A stretch of DNA of 64,000 bases from JACDAS01 sp046262415. GTDB taxonomy: Bacteria > Actinomycetota > Thermoleophilia > Gaiellales > Gaiellaceae. Position numbers and translations under genes: made by a program. The notes below the pieces were generated by a model. That model was not told the origin of the DNA. It ran no database searches and saw only the letters and a program-made list of their open reading frames with translations. How positions within the stretch are numbered: position 1 is the first letter of the stretch; every line of letters begins with the position of its first letter. This document shows positions 18,067-25,746 of this stretch, piece by piece. Where the stretch lies: contig JBHEMU010000146.1 of NCBI GenBank assembly GCA_046262415.1, positions 66,770 through 130,769 of the forward strand. Reading direction: 5' to 3'.

Positions 18067-19209
18067 TCAGTAGGCGAGCCGCTTTCGCAGCAGCCGGTCG
18101 TCGACCTCGAGCCCCTTCAGCACGCCCACGATCCGCTCCGCGGCGCGGCCGTCGGCGAGTGGCCCGGACGCGGACGCCGCACGGCCCTCACGGCGGACGC
18201 GCTCGATCGCCCCCGTGATCGCCGCCGCGGCCGGGGCCACGTCGAGCACGTTCGCGTGCCGTTCGCGGCCCTCCTGGCGCCGGCCCACGTTGACCGCGGG
18301 GAGCCCGAGGTGGGGCGCCTCGACGAGCGCGGCCGAGGAGTTGCCGACCAGCGCCGTCGCTGCCGCCATCAGCCCGAGGTAGTCGTCGTTGTCGATGTTC
18401 GGCCGAACGACGAAGCGCTCGTCGCCGGACCGCGCTTCGAGCGCCGCCAGGATCTCCTCGTAGCCGGGATCGGAGCAGGGATAGGTGACGACCGTGCGCA
18501 GGCCGGACTGCCGGGCGGCGTCCAGCACGACCTCCGCCAGCTCCCGGTTCTCCTCCCTGGAGAGGAGCGTCTCGGGGTGGACGATGGCGAGGAGGAAGTC
18601 CTCTCCGGGCGCGAGGCCGAACGACGCGCGCGCTCGCTCGGGCGGCGTGTAGAGGCCCTGGACGATCCGGTCGACGTAGGTCGAGCCGACGACGTGGATC
18701 CGCCACTCGTCCTCGCCGAGGCGGCGGATGCGCTCGGCAGCGGCCTCCGTCTCGGGAAAGTGCACGTGCGCGAGCTTCGTGATCGCGTGGCGCTGGATCT
18801 CGTCGATGTTCCCCGAGCGCTCGCCGCCCTGCGTGTGGGCCACGGCGAGACCGAGGTTGAGCGCGGCGAAGGCAACCATCGCGTGGTCGCCCCGGTCGCC
18901 GTGCACGAGCACGACGTCAGGGCGGTGACGGTCGAGCAGGCGCGCGGCCCCGGCGAGGCAGGCGGAGAGGTTCTCGGCCCGGACGAGCCCGGTATCCCCC
19001 CGGCCGGTGCCCATCTCGATCAGCTCGACGGCGGCGTCGGGGAAGGCCGCGCGCGCCTCGCCGGCGGTGCGACCGAAGCGCTCCGCCCCGTGCTGGTCTG
19101 CCAGGAGGATCAGCAGCTCAAGCTCGGGGTCCGCCTCGACCAGCCTCATCAACGGCACGTAGGCCCCGTAGCCGCCGCGCTTCCCGGAGAAAGCGCAGAT
19201 CTTCCTCAC
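18067..19209 (-). CDS. neuC: UDP-N-acetylglucosamine 2-epimerase, hydrolysing (NeuC-type)
   Basis: A 380-residue GT-B-like enzyme that yields an N-acyl mannosamine from UDP-GlcNAc or a derivative, the substrate of NeuB. N-terminus MRKICAFSGKRGGYGAY fits NeuC/LegG; LVHGDRGDHAMVAFAALNLG, VAHTQGGERSGNIDE, AITKLAHVHFPETE, VVGSTYVD and LVGNSSAALVEAPHLGLPAVNVGRRQEGRERHANV are family motifs. GTG 19209 is chosen over ATG 19215 because it gives MRKI and lies 6 nt after TAGGAT. Neighbours are glycan genes; its partners neuB/neuA are 8 kb away beyond the efflux block. Confidence 0.87.
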   Translation of the reverse strand: MRKICAFSGKRGGYGAYVPLMRLVEADPELELLILLADQHGAERFGRTAGEARAAFPDAAVELIEMGTGRGDTGLVRAENLSACLAGAARLLDRHRPDVVLVHGDRGDHAMVAFAALNLGLAVAHTQGGERSGNIDEIQRHAITKLAHVHFPETEAAAERIRRLGEDEWRIHVVGSTYVDRIVQGLYTPPERARASFGLAPGEDFLLAIVHPETLLSREENRELAEVVLDAARQSGLRTVVTYPCSDPGYEEILAALEARSGDERFVVRPNIDNDDYLGLMAAATALVGNSSAALVEAPHLGLPAVNVGRRQEGRERHANVLDVAPAAAAITGAIERVRREGRAASASGPLADGRAAERIVGVLKGLEVDDRLLRKRLAY

Positions 19210-19215
19210 CGGCAT

Positions 19216-19221
19216 ATCCTA
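19216..19221 (-). promoter_or_regulatory. Probable -10 box (TAGGAT) of neuC
   Basis: On the minus strand TAGGAT ends 6 nt before GTG 19209. The ATG at 19215 lies within this 6-nt spacer, immediately after the box, and would be transcribed poorly or not at all. Confidence 0.45.
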
Positions 19222-19250
19222 ACGAGGGCCTTCCGGCGCCCTCTCTCACG

Positions 19251-20981
19251 ATGAGCGCCCTCCCACCCCATCTCGCGCTGCCGATCCGCCGGCTGGTCCG
19301 GAGGGTGCGGCCGCTGCTCGAGGAGCTGCGCGACCGGCGCGCGCGTGTCCGCTCGGCCCGGGAGGCGACGGAGTTCGTGAGCGCGCACCCGGAGCTCGCC
19401 GCCGACCTGTCGGTCCTGGAACGCCCGGACGGGAAGCGCGTGCTCGTCGTCAGCCTCTCCGACGATCCCGAGCAGGTCCGGCTCGAGGCACTCCTGATCA
19501 AGGCCCTCCAGGTGCGCGGCGCGCGGGTCAGCGTGCTCACCTTCCGCTCGAGCCGCCGCGGCGTGCGGGAGCTGCGCGGGCTCGGCATCCGCCGGCTGGT
19601 GTTCTACGAGGACCACGCGCCCGACCGTCGCGACTGGGCCGCCGAAGCGGCCCGGCTCGCCGCCGGGTGTCGCACGGTGCAGGACTTCAAGGAGCTCGAG
19701 TACCGGGGCGCCCGCGTCGGCCGCCACGGCCTCTCGACGGTCGTCCGGGCCCGGCACGAGCCGCGGATCGACCTCGAGGACCCGGACGTGCGCGCCGCGA
19801 TCGCGCGCACGATCGCCTACGCGATCGAGGGCGTCCACACGGGCGAGCAGGTACTCGACGCCGCCCGTCCCGACCTGCTGCTGATGATCGAGCGCGGGTA
19901 CGCCGGCTTCGGCTCGATCTTCGACCTCGCCCTGCAGCGGGGCATCCCCGTGGTGCAGTTCCAGGCGGCCCACCGAGACGACGCCTTCCTGATGAAGCGC
20001 TACACGCTGGCCAACAGGGAGCTGCACCCGCGCTCGCTCGACGACCTCACCTGGCGGCGCCTGCTCGAGCGGGGCTGGGACGACGACCGCGAACGCGAGC
20101 TCGAGGCCGAGCTCGAGGCCCGCGAGGAGGGGAAATGGTTCATGTCGCGGCGCATCCGCCACGCGGCGCGCCGCCGCCCGCCCGAGGAGCTCCGCCGGGA
20201 TCTCGGGCTCGACCGCGAGCGCAAGGTCGCGGTGCTGTTCTCGCACGTCCTCTGGGACGCCAGCATGTTCTACGGCCGCGACGTCCACGCCGACCAGGGA
20301 CAGTGGTTCGCGGAGACGGTGCGGCTGGCGGCCGCGGACGAGCGCGTGCAGTGGCTCGTGAAGCTGCACCCGGCGCTCTTCTGGAAGCTGCGTGCCGACG
20401 GCGTCCGGGCCGAGCCGGCCGAGCTGGCGATGATCCGGGAATCGGTCGGCGGGCTGCCGCCGCACATGCGGCTGCTGCGTCCCGACGACGACGTGGCGAA
20501 TGCCGACCTGTTCGAGCTCGTCGACGCGGGCGTGACGATCCGCGGCACGGTCGGGCTCGAGCTGCCGGCGCTCGGCGTGCCCGTGCTGACCGCGGGGACG
20601 ACCGACTACGGCGGCCGCGGGTTCACGGTCGACGCGGGGTCGATCGACGAGTACGAGGCGAACGTGCGCGGCATCGCCGCGCTTCCGCGCCTGACCCCCG
20701 AGCAGACCCGGCTCGCGAGGCTCTACGCCTACGGCGTCTTCTGCGTCCGTCCCTGGCGGTTCGACAGCTTCCGGCTGGAGTACCTGCCGCTGGTCGAGTC
20801 GGGCGACACGCTGCTGCATCGGCTCAGGTGGGCGATCTCCACGCCGGCGGAGCTGAAGGCGGCCGACGACCTCGCCCGCTTCGCGGCGTGGGTGCTCGAC
20901 TCCGACGAGGCCGACTACACGCGGGCGATCAGCTCGCGCCAGCCGAACGTCGGCGCCGCCTCGAGCGCCTCCTCGACGTAG
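19251..20981 (+). CDS. Capsule-polysaccharide-type transferase (KpsS/CDP-glycerol transferase-like)
   Basis: 576 residues. The N-terminal third has a Rossmann-like segment (KRVLVVSLSDDPEQVRLEALLIKALQVRG). The C-terminal half (VAVLFSHVLWDASMFYGRDVHADQGQWFAETV, then WLVKLHPALFWK, then TIRGTVGLELPALGVPVLT) resembles the capsule polysaccharide synthesis and teichoic-acid glycerophosphotransferase GT-B family. So it probably transfers a sugar or polyol-phosphate to a surface glycan. Its last 67 bases overlap, tail to tail, the end of the asparagine synthase gene, and its last residues (SSRQPNVGAASSASST) look unconserved. Exact activity is not known. Confidence 0.7.
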   Translation: MSALPPHLALPIRRLVRRVRPLLEELRDRRARVRSAREATEFVSAHPELAADLSVLERPDGKRVLVVSLSDDPEQVRLEALLIKALQVRGARVSVLTFRSSRRGVRELRGLGIRRLVFYEDHAPDRRDWAAEAARLAAGCRTVQDFKELEYRGARVGRHGLSTVVRARHEPRIDLEDPDVRAAIARTIAYAIEGVHTGEQVLDAARPDLLLMIERGYAGFGSIFDLALQRGIPVVQFQAAHRDDAFLMKRYTLANRELHPRSLDDLTWRRLLERGWDDDRERELEAELEAREEGKWFMSRRIRHAARRRPPEELRRDLGLDRERKVAVLFSHVLWDASMFYGRDVHADQGQWFAETVRLAAADERVQWLVKLHPALFWKLRADGVRAEPAELAMIRESVGGLPPHMRLLRPDDDVANADLFELVDAGVTIRGTVGLELPALGVPVLTAGTTDYGGRGFTVDAGSIDEYEANVRGIAALPRLTPEQTRLARLYAYGVFCVRPWRFDSFRLEYLPLVESGDTLLHRLRWAISTPAELKAADDLARFAAWVLDSDEADYTRAISSRQPNVGAASSASST

Positions 20982-22723
20982 AGCAGGTGCCAGAGCTGGA
21001 ACATCAGGAGCGGCCATAGCCGCTCGCTCTCGTCGCGGTCGCCCTCGAGGTGGGGTCGCAGGAGCCTCGCCTCCAGTCCCGGACGGAAGATTCCCTGCCG
21101 CGCGAGGTGCTCGTCGGAGAGCAAGCGCTCGGCGAGCGGACGCAGCTCGCCGCGGAGCCAGCGCGCGAGCGGGAAGACGAACCCCCGCTTGGGCGCCTCC
21201 AGATGCGCGGGCGTCAGCAGGTCGGCGACCGCGTCTCGCAGGAGGCCCTTCGGCTCCTCCGCCGAGGTCCGGAGCTCCGGCGGAATGCGCGCGACCAGCT
21301 CGACCAGCTCGTGGTCGAGGTACGGCGTCCGCGCCTCCAGCGAGAACGCCATCGAGAAACGGTCGGTCATGTGCAGGAACTCGTCGGGCAGCTGCGTCGA
21401 GAGGTCGAGGTGGAGCACCGAGTCGCGCGCGCTGCGGCTGCCGGACTCGTCGAAGACGGACTGCAGGAGCGCCGCCGTGTCGGTCGCGTCGGTGGCGAGA
21501 AGCTCGCGCTTCTCGGCGTCCCGGAAGTAGTACGAGGGCTCGAAGTGGTACCGCCTGACGTCGCCCCTGCGCAGACGCGCGAGGCGGCCGGTCTCGAAGG
21601 GGACGAAGCGCCGGTAGTTGCCGAACAGCTCGTCGCCCCCCGTGCCCGTCAGCCCGACCTTCACGTCCTCGGCCATGAAACGGAAGACGTACCAGGACGG
21701 CAGGCCGCCCCCGTAGGGCTCGTCGAGCGACCACACCATCGCGAGCAGGTCGTCGAGCAGGTCGTCCGCCTCGGCGACGAGCTCGTGGTGACGCGTCCCG
21801 TAGCGCTCCGCCAGCGCGCGGGCGAGCGGGAGCTCGTCCAGGGACGCGTCCTCCGGCGAGGTGAAGCCGAGCGTGTAGGTGCGCAGGTCTGGCTGCCCCG
21901 CCTCGGCGAGGAGGGCGACGACCGCGCTCGAGTCCAGGCCGCCCGAGAGCGAGCAGGCGACGGGGACGTCGGCGAGCGTCCAGCGCACGACTGCCTCGCG
22001 CAGCGCCTCGCGCACGTGCTCCACCCATTCCGCGCGGGAGGCCTGCTCGGGCGAGAAGCTGAGCCGCCACCAGCGCTCGACGCGGAGGTCGCGGCGTCCG
22101 AGGTCGTAGGTGAAGCAGTGTCCGGGCGGCAGGCGCCGGATCCCCTCGAAGATCGAGCGTGGCCCGGGGACGAAGCGCAGGCTGAGGTAGTGGAAGAGGC
22201 TCTCGCGGTCGAGCCGCCGCTGGACGCCCGGGACGAGCAGCAGCGTCCGGAGCTCCGAGGCGAAGGCCAGCCCGCCGCCCGCGCGAGCGTAGAGAAGGGG
22301 CTTGATGCCGAGGCGGTCGCGAGCGCCGAAGAGCACGCCGCGCCGGCGGTCGTGGACAACGAAGGCGAACATGCCGTTCAGGCGCTCGAGGATCGCCGGC
22401 CCGCAGCGCTCGTAGCCGCGCAGGACGACCTCCGTGTCCGAATGGCCGGAGTCGAAGGCGACGCCGTCCAGCTCGAGTCGCCGGCGGAGCTCCGGCGCGT
22501 TGTAGATCTCTCCGTTGAAGACGATCGTCGCCGACTCGCCGTGCATCGGCTGCGCGCCTCCCGGGATGTCCAGGATCGCCAGGCGGCGGGCGACGAGCCC
22601 GACCTTGCCGTCCGCGTCGCGGTAGAGGCCGCCGCCGTCCGGCCCGCGGTGCCGGAGGGAGCCGCCCAGGCGTTCGAGCAGTGCGTCGTCGTGCGGCCCG
22701 GCGATGCCCGCGATCCCGCACAC
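20915..22723 (-). CDS. asnB: Asparagine synthase (glutamine-hydrolysing)
   Basis: 602 residues. MCGIAG places the catalytic Cys2 of the glutaminase domain; RHRGPDG, FNGEIYN and SDTEV follow. The synthase domain starts at about residue 205 with CSLSGGLDSSAVVALLAEAG as the ATP PP-loop and GTGGDELFGNY downstream. GTG start lies directly at the edge of the R1 repeat copy. In glycan clusters such paralogues may amidate a sugar acid or other carboxylate rather than make free asparagine; here that is only contextual. Confidence 0.9.
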   Translation of the reverse strand: MCGIAGIAGPHDDALLERLGGSLRHRGPDGGGLYRDADGKVGLVARRLAILDIPGGAQPMHGESATIVFNGEIYNAPELRRRLELDGVAFDSGHSDTEVVLRGYERCGPAILERLNGMFAFVVHDRRRGVLFGARDRLGIKPLLYARAGGGLAFASELRTLLLVPGVQRRLDRESLFHYLSLRFVPGPRSIFEGIRRLPPGHCFTYDLGRRDLRVERWWRLSFSPEQASRAEWVEHVREALREAVVRWTLADVPVACSLSGGLDSSAVVALLAEAGQPDLRTYTLGFTSPEDASLDELPLARALAERYGTRHHELVAEADDLLDDLLAMVWSLDEPYGGGLPSWYVFRFMAEDVKVGLTGTGGDELFGNYRRFVPFETGRLARLRRGDVRRYHFEPSYYFRDAEKRELLATDATDTAALLQSVFDESGSRSARDSVLHLDLSTQLPDEFLHMTDRFSMAFSLEARTPYLDHELVELVARIPPELRTSAEEPKGLLRDAVADLLTPAHLEAPKRGFVFPLARWLRGELRPLAERLLSDEHLARQGIFRPGLEARLLRPHLEGDRDESERLWPLLMFQLWHLLYVEEALEAAPTFGWRELIARV

Positions 22724-22726
22724 GGC

Positions 22727-22825
22727 TAGGCGGCGCTCGCGACGCCGACCTCAGGAGCGCGGGCTTGCCCGTGCTCCGTCTGAGCCGACCGCACGAGCGC
22801 ATCCGGGTAGAGACCCACGCTCCTA
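22727..22825 (+). repeat. Two-hairpin repeat, copy R1-A
   Basis: A 99-bp sequence almost identical to the tandem copies at 24513-24708. It begins 4 bp before the asnB start codon (upstream of asnB) and its last three bases are the stop codon of the following minus-strand methyltransferase. Hairpins: GGCGGCGC-TC-GCGACGCC (one T-to-G change leaves a mismatch) and GAGCGCGGGC-TT-GCCCGTGCTC. Confidence 0.9.
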
Positions 22826-23548
22826 GCGCCCCACGAAGAGCAGGTGCGGCTGGGGCAGGGGCGCGCGGGGGCGGCGCAGGCGGGTGCGCAGCCGTGCGAG
22901 CGGGGTCAGGCCCCAGAACGTGCCCTCGGCGATCACCGTCTCGAACCCGTGCTCGGCGAAGAGTGCGGCGATCGTGCCCGGCGTGAGCGATCGCTGGTGC
23001 TGCCAGCGGTGGAACGTCCCGCCGCAGTCGGGGCAGCGCACCTCGCTCGCGGCGAGGTCCTCGGCGTTCGGCGCCGTGACGACGACGTGGCCGCGGGGGG
23101 CGAGCAGCCGCCGCACCTCGGCCAGCGTGGCGGCGATCTGGTCGTCGAGGAGGTGCTCGACCACCTCGACCAGGAGGATCCGTTCGAACGAGCCGGAGGC
23201 GAGCCCGCTGGGCAGGCCGGGTGCGCGCTCGATTCCCGCGAAGAGCGGCTCGTCGGCGAACCTCGCCTGAGTCTCGTCCGCCGAGGCGTCGTCGAGCTCG
23301 AGACCGCTCGCGGCGATCCCGCGCGCGAACAGGTGCGCGAGCAGGTCGCCGCGGCCGCAGCCGAAGTCGAGCACGCGGCGGCCGCGCAAGCCGATCCGGC
23401 GCTCGACCTCGTCCGCGATCGAGGCGCCGGAATGGGCGCTGAAGTACTGCCCTCGGTAGGAGGGGTTCGACGCGTAGTAGCCCCAGATCCGAGCGACCTT
23501 CTCCGGCGTCCAGCCGACGTCGTGCGGGCGGTACTCGGGCTCACCCAC
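22823..23548 (-). CDS. Class I SAM-dependent methyltransferase
   Basis: A 241-residue methyltransferase. Motif I is VLDFGCGRGDLLAHL; the acidic motif is GLELDD; ILLVEVVEHLLDDQI and VVVTAPNAEDLAASE follow. A CPDCGGTFHRWQHQRSLTP insert (CxxC) is typical of methyltransferases in glycan and lipid clusters. It starts at GTG, 7 nt after TAGTCT, divergent from a second methyltransferase. It likely O-methylates a sugar, perhaps a chain terminator; substrate unknown. Confidence 0.85.
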   Translation of the reverse strand: MGEPEYRPHDVGWTPEKVARIWGYYASNPSYRGQYFSAHSGASIADEVERRIGLRGRRVLDFGCGRGDLLAHLFARGIAASGLELDDASADETQARFADEPLFAGIERAPGLPSGLASGSFERILLVEVVEHLLDDQIAATLAEVRRLLAPRGHVVVTAPNAEDLAASEVRCPDCGGTFHRWQHQRSLTPGTIAALFAEHGFETVIAEGTFWGLTPLARLRTRLRRPRAPLPQPHLLFVGR

Positions 23549-23555
23549 CGGTCAG

Positions 23556-23565
23556 AGACTAGCCT
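23556..23565. promoter_or_regulatory. Overlapping divergent -10 boxes
   Basis: AGACTAGCCT contains TAGCCT on + (23560-23565, 9 nt before GTG 23575) and TAGTCT on - (23561-23556, 7 nt before GTG 23548). The two boxes share two bases, so RNA polymerase cannot occupy both at once. Confidence 0.55.
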
Positions 23566-23574
23566 TCGCGGCCG

Positions 23575-24315
23575 GTGCCGGACCCGGCCCTCTTCGAGAT
23601 CCCGTACGACCCCGACTGGGGCTACGAGCGCACGTTCTTCCTCGACACCGAGCACCGCTACACGAAGATGCACCGGCTGCTGCGCGAGGCGGTCGGCGAC
23701 CTCTCGGGCACGCGGGTGCTCGACCTCGGCTGCTGCCGCGGTCTCCTGCTGGAGCGCTTCCGGCGCTATGAGGGGGTCGAGCTCGCGGGTCTCGAGATCG
23801 ACCCGGAGGAGGCGAGGCAGGCCGAGCAGCGGGGGCTTCGGCCCGTGCGCCACCACATCAACCGGTTCGAGGGCGACCGGATGGTCGCGCGGCTTCCCTT
23901 CGCGGACGCGAGCGCCGACGTCGTGCTCGCCGGCGAGATCCTCGAGCACGTCGTCGACACCGAGGGCTTCCTGCGCGAGATCGGCCGCGTGCTCGCGGCC
24001 GGCGGCGCCGTCTCGCTGTCGACTCCGAACATCCTCTGGTGGAAGCACCGGCTCTCGCTGCTCGCGGGGCGCTACCCCGACGCGCTCGAGTACCGGCTGC
24101 GCTACGGCGACGACTTCGGGCACGTGCGGCTGTTCGGCCCCGGGGAGCTGCGCGGGCTGCTCGAGGAGGTGGGCTTCAGGGACGTCCGGATCGTCGGCAA
24201 GCGCCTCGGTCCGACGGCGAGCCTGACCGGCCCGGGGGCGAGGCTGCTCGACCGTGCCGCCGACCGCCTGCCGGGTCTCAGCGACAACCTGATCGCGGTT
24301 GCCCTCCGGGCCTGA
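23575..24315 (+). CDS. Class I SAM-dependent methyltransferase
   Basis: 246 residues. Motif I is VLDLGCCRGLLLERF, then LEIDPEEA, PFADASADVVLAGEILEHVVD and GGAVSLSTPNILWWKHRL; near the C-terminus LRGLLEEVGFRDVRIVG is the usual final sheet. Distinct from the divergent neighbour methyltransferase, with which it shares a 26-bp promoter region. Probably modifies a glycan or lipid precursor. GTG start after TAGCCT. Confidence 0.83.
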   Translation: MPDPALFEIPYDPDWGYERTFFLDTEHRYTKMHRLLREAVGDLSGTRVLDLGCCRGLLLERFRRYEGVELAGLEIDPEEARQAEQRGLRPVRHHINRFEGDRMVARLPFADASADVVLAGEILEHVVDTEGFLREIGRVLAAGGAVSLSTPNILWWKHRLSLLAGRYPDALEYRLRYGDDFGHVRLFGPGELRGLLEEVGFRDVRIVGKRLGPTASLTGPGARLLDRAADRLPGLSDNLIAVALRA

Positions 24316-24466
24316 ACGGAGCGCTCGGTAGGCCTGCTCGTCGCCGCGACGGTTCCCGCTTGACACGCCGGCGCGGGAGTGTCAGAGTACGCATCGTCAA
24401 GTCCCTGCAGGCCCTCGGGTCCGCGGGGATTTGGCATTTCAGGGGCCGTTTGGGCACGTCCGCCGG

Positions 24467-24507
24467 GGACGTGTCCCGGGGCCAGGCCCCCGGACTTGTC
24501 TCGAACG
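24467..24507 (+). repeat. Short palindromic element R2, intergenic copy
   Basis: GGACGTGTCCCGGGGCC, A, GGCCCCCGGACTTGTC forms an imperfect palindrome. About 31 of 40 positions match a stretch at 26266-26305 that lies inside a glycosyltransferase gene. It sits immediately before the tandem R1 copies. Confidence 0.55.
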
Positions 24508-24512
24508 GGCAC

Positions 24513-24609
24513 TAGGCGTCGCTTGCGACGCCGACCTCAGGAGCGCGGGCTTGCCCGTGCTCCGTCTGAGCCGACCGCACGAGCGCATCCGGGTAGAGAC
24601 CCACGCTCC
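24513..24609 (+). repeat. Two-hairpin repeat, copy R1-B
   Basis: First of two tandem units with a 97-bp period. GGCGTCGC-TT-GCGACGCC is a perfect 8-bp stem, followed by CCTCAGG and the GAGCGCGGGC-TT-GCCCGTGCTC hairpin, then CCGACCGCACGAGCGC and GGGTAGAGACCCAC. Confidence 0.92.
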
Positions 24610-24708
24610 CAGGCGTCGCTTGCGACGCCGACCTCAGGAGCGCGGGCTTGCCCGTGCTCCGTCTGAGCCGACCGCACGAGCGCACCCGGGTAGAGACCCA
24701 CACTCCTA
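24610..24708 (+). repeat. Two-hairpin repeat, copy R1-C
   Basis: Second tandem unit, nearly identical to copy B with changes such as ACCCGGG for ATCCGGG. As with copy A, its final CTA supplies the stop codon (TAG, minus strand) of the adjacent gene. Confidence 0.92.
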
Positions 24709-25746
24709 CGCCGGTGGGCCGTACAGCGCCAGCGTCTCCTCGACCATGCGCTCCTCCGAGAACCGCTCGCGCACGCGGCGTCTCGCCTCGGCCGCGAGCC
24801 GCCGTCCCTCCTCGGGACGCTCGAGCAAGCGCAGGATCGCGGCTGCGAGCGCCTCCGCGTCGCGCGGTGGGACGAGGATGCCCGTCTCGCCGTCGACGAC
24901 CGTCTCCCGGATCCCACCGACAGGGGTCGCCACGACCGGCACGCCGGCGGCCTGCGCCTCGATCACGGCCACGCAGAGCCCCTCGAAGAGCGACGGGAAG
25001 GCGAAGACGTCGAACGAGGCGAGCAGGTCCGGCACGTCGTCGCGGGCTCCGGCGAAGAGGACGCGGTCCCCGAGTCCGAGGCTCCGCGCCTGCGTCTCGA
25101 GCGCCGGCCGGAGCTCACCCTCGCCGACCAGCACGAAGCGGACGTCCGGACGGCGCCCAACCACGCGGGCGGCCGCCTCCAGCAGGTACCGCTGCCCCTT
25201 CTGCTCGGCCAGGCGCGCCACGTTGCCGACGAGCGGCCCCGCCTTCTCCAGAGTGGGCTCCGCCGCTCCGAACCGCTCGAGGTCGATTCCGAGGGGGACG
25301 ACGAAGCTCCTCGGCCGGCCGTCTCCGCGCCGGTCCGCCTCCGACGTGTAGATCACCTCGGGCCTGGTCGCCCAGCCGAGCCGCCACCAGAGGCGCCCCG
25401 CGAGGTTGTCGCGGCGCGGCAGCTCCGGCGTGTGGTGGGTCACGACGACCCGCGGGGTCCGCGCGAGGCGCGCGGCGACCTGCGCGGCCGGCCACACGTC
25501 CGTCACGTGGGCGAGCCGCGGCCGGGCACCCCGCAGGAGGTCACGAAGCCAGAGGCACTGGCGGAGCGCCGACCGGTCCGGCGGGAACGTCTCGGTCGGC
25601 ACCCGCAGCCGCGAGAACCGCTCGAGAACCGGCGCGTCCGGGTAGACGAGCATGACCTCCTCCCGCTCGCGCAGGGCGCGCACGATCGACTCGACGTAGC
25701 GCTCGACCATTCCCCAGGCCGGCGCCCCGTGGAGGAATGCGATCAC
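24706..25746 (-). CDS. Glycosyltransferase family 4
   Basis: A 346-residue GT-B enzyme. N-terminus VIAFLHGAPAWGMVERYVES, acceptor domain with VVVTHHTPELPRRDNL, then VPLGIDLERFG, VGNVARLAEQKGQRYLLEAA, FVLVGEGELRPAL and FEGLCVAVIEAQAAGVPVVATPVGG. GTG 25746 overlaps the upstream stop (GTGA), last gene of a four-gene minus-strand glycosyltransferase operon (28925 to 24706). Its stop codon is provided by repeat R1-C. Confidence 0.9.
   Translation of the reverse strand: MIAFLHGAPAWGMVERYVESIVRALREREEVMLVYPDAPVLERFSRLRVPTETFPPDRSALRQCLWLRDLLRGARPRLAHVTDVWPAAQVAARLARTPRVVVTHHTPELPRRDNLAGRLWWRLGWATRPEVIYTSEADRRGDGRPRSFVVPLGIDLERFGAAEPTLEKAGPLVGNVARLAEQKGQRYLLEAAARVVGRRPDVRFVLVGEGELRPALETQARSLGLGDRVLFAGARDDVPDLLASFDVFAFPSLFEGLCVAVIEAQAAGVPVVATPVGGIRETVVDGETGILVPPRDAEALAAAILRLLERPEEGRRLAAEARRRVRERFSEERMVEETLALYGPPA

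Larger units (their letters stand above)
24316..24705. other. 390-bp intergenic region made largely of repeats
   Basis: Between convergent genes. 24316-24440 has TTGACA at 24360 and a TGACAC/GTGTCA inverted repeat but no gene to drive; then the R2 palindromic element and the tandem R1 repeats follow. No ORF is credible. Confidence 0.7.

Noticed and set aside
24360..24384. TTGACA as a -35 element and TGACAC-N12-GTGTCA as operator
   Set aside because: No -10 at suitable spacing and no gene downstream on that strand before the convergent gene; kept only as a note.
24513..24708. Tandem repeats as a CRISPR array
   Set aside because: The units are 97 bp, directly abutting with no unique spacers, and no cas genes are present.
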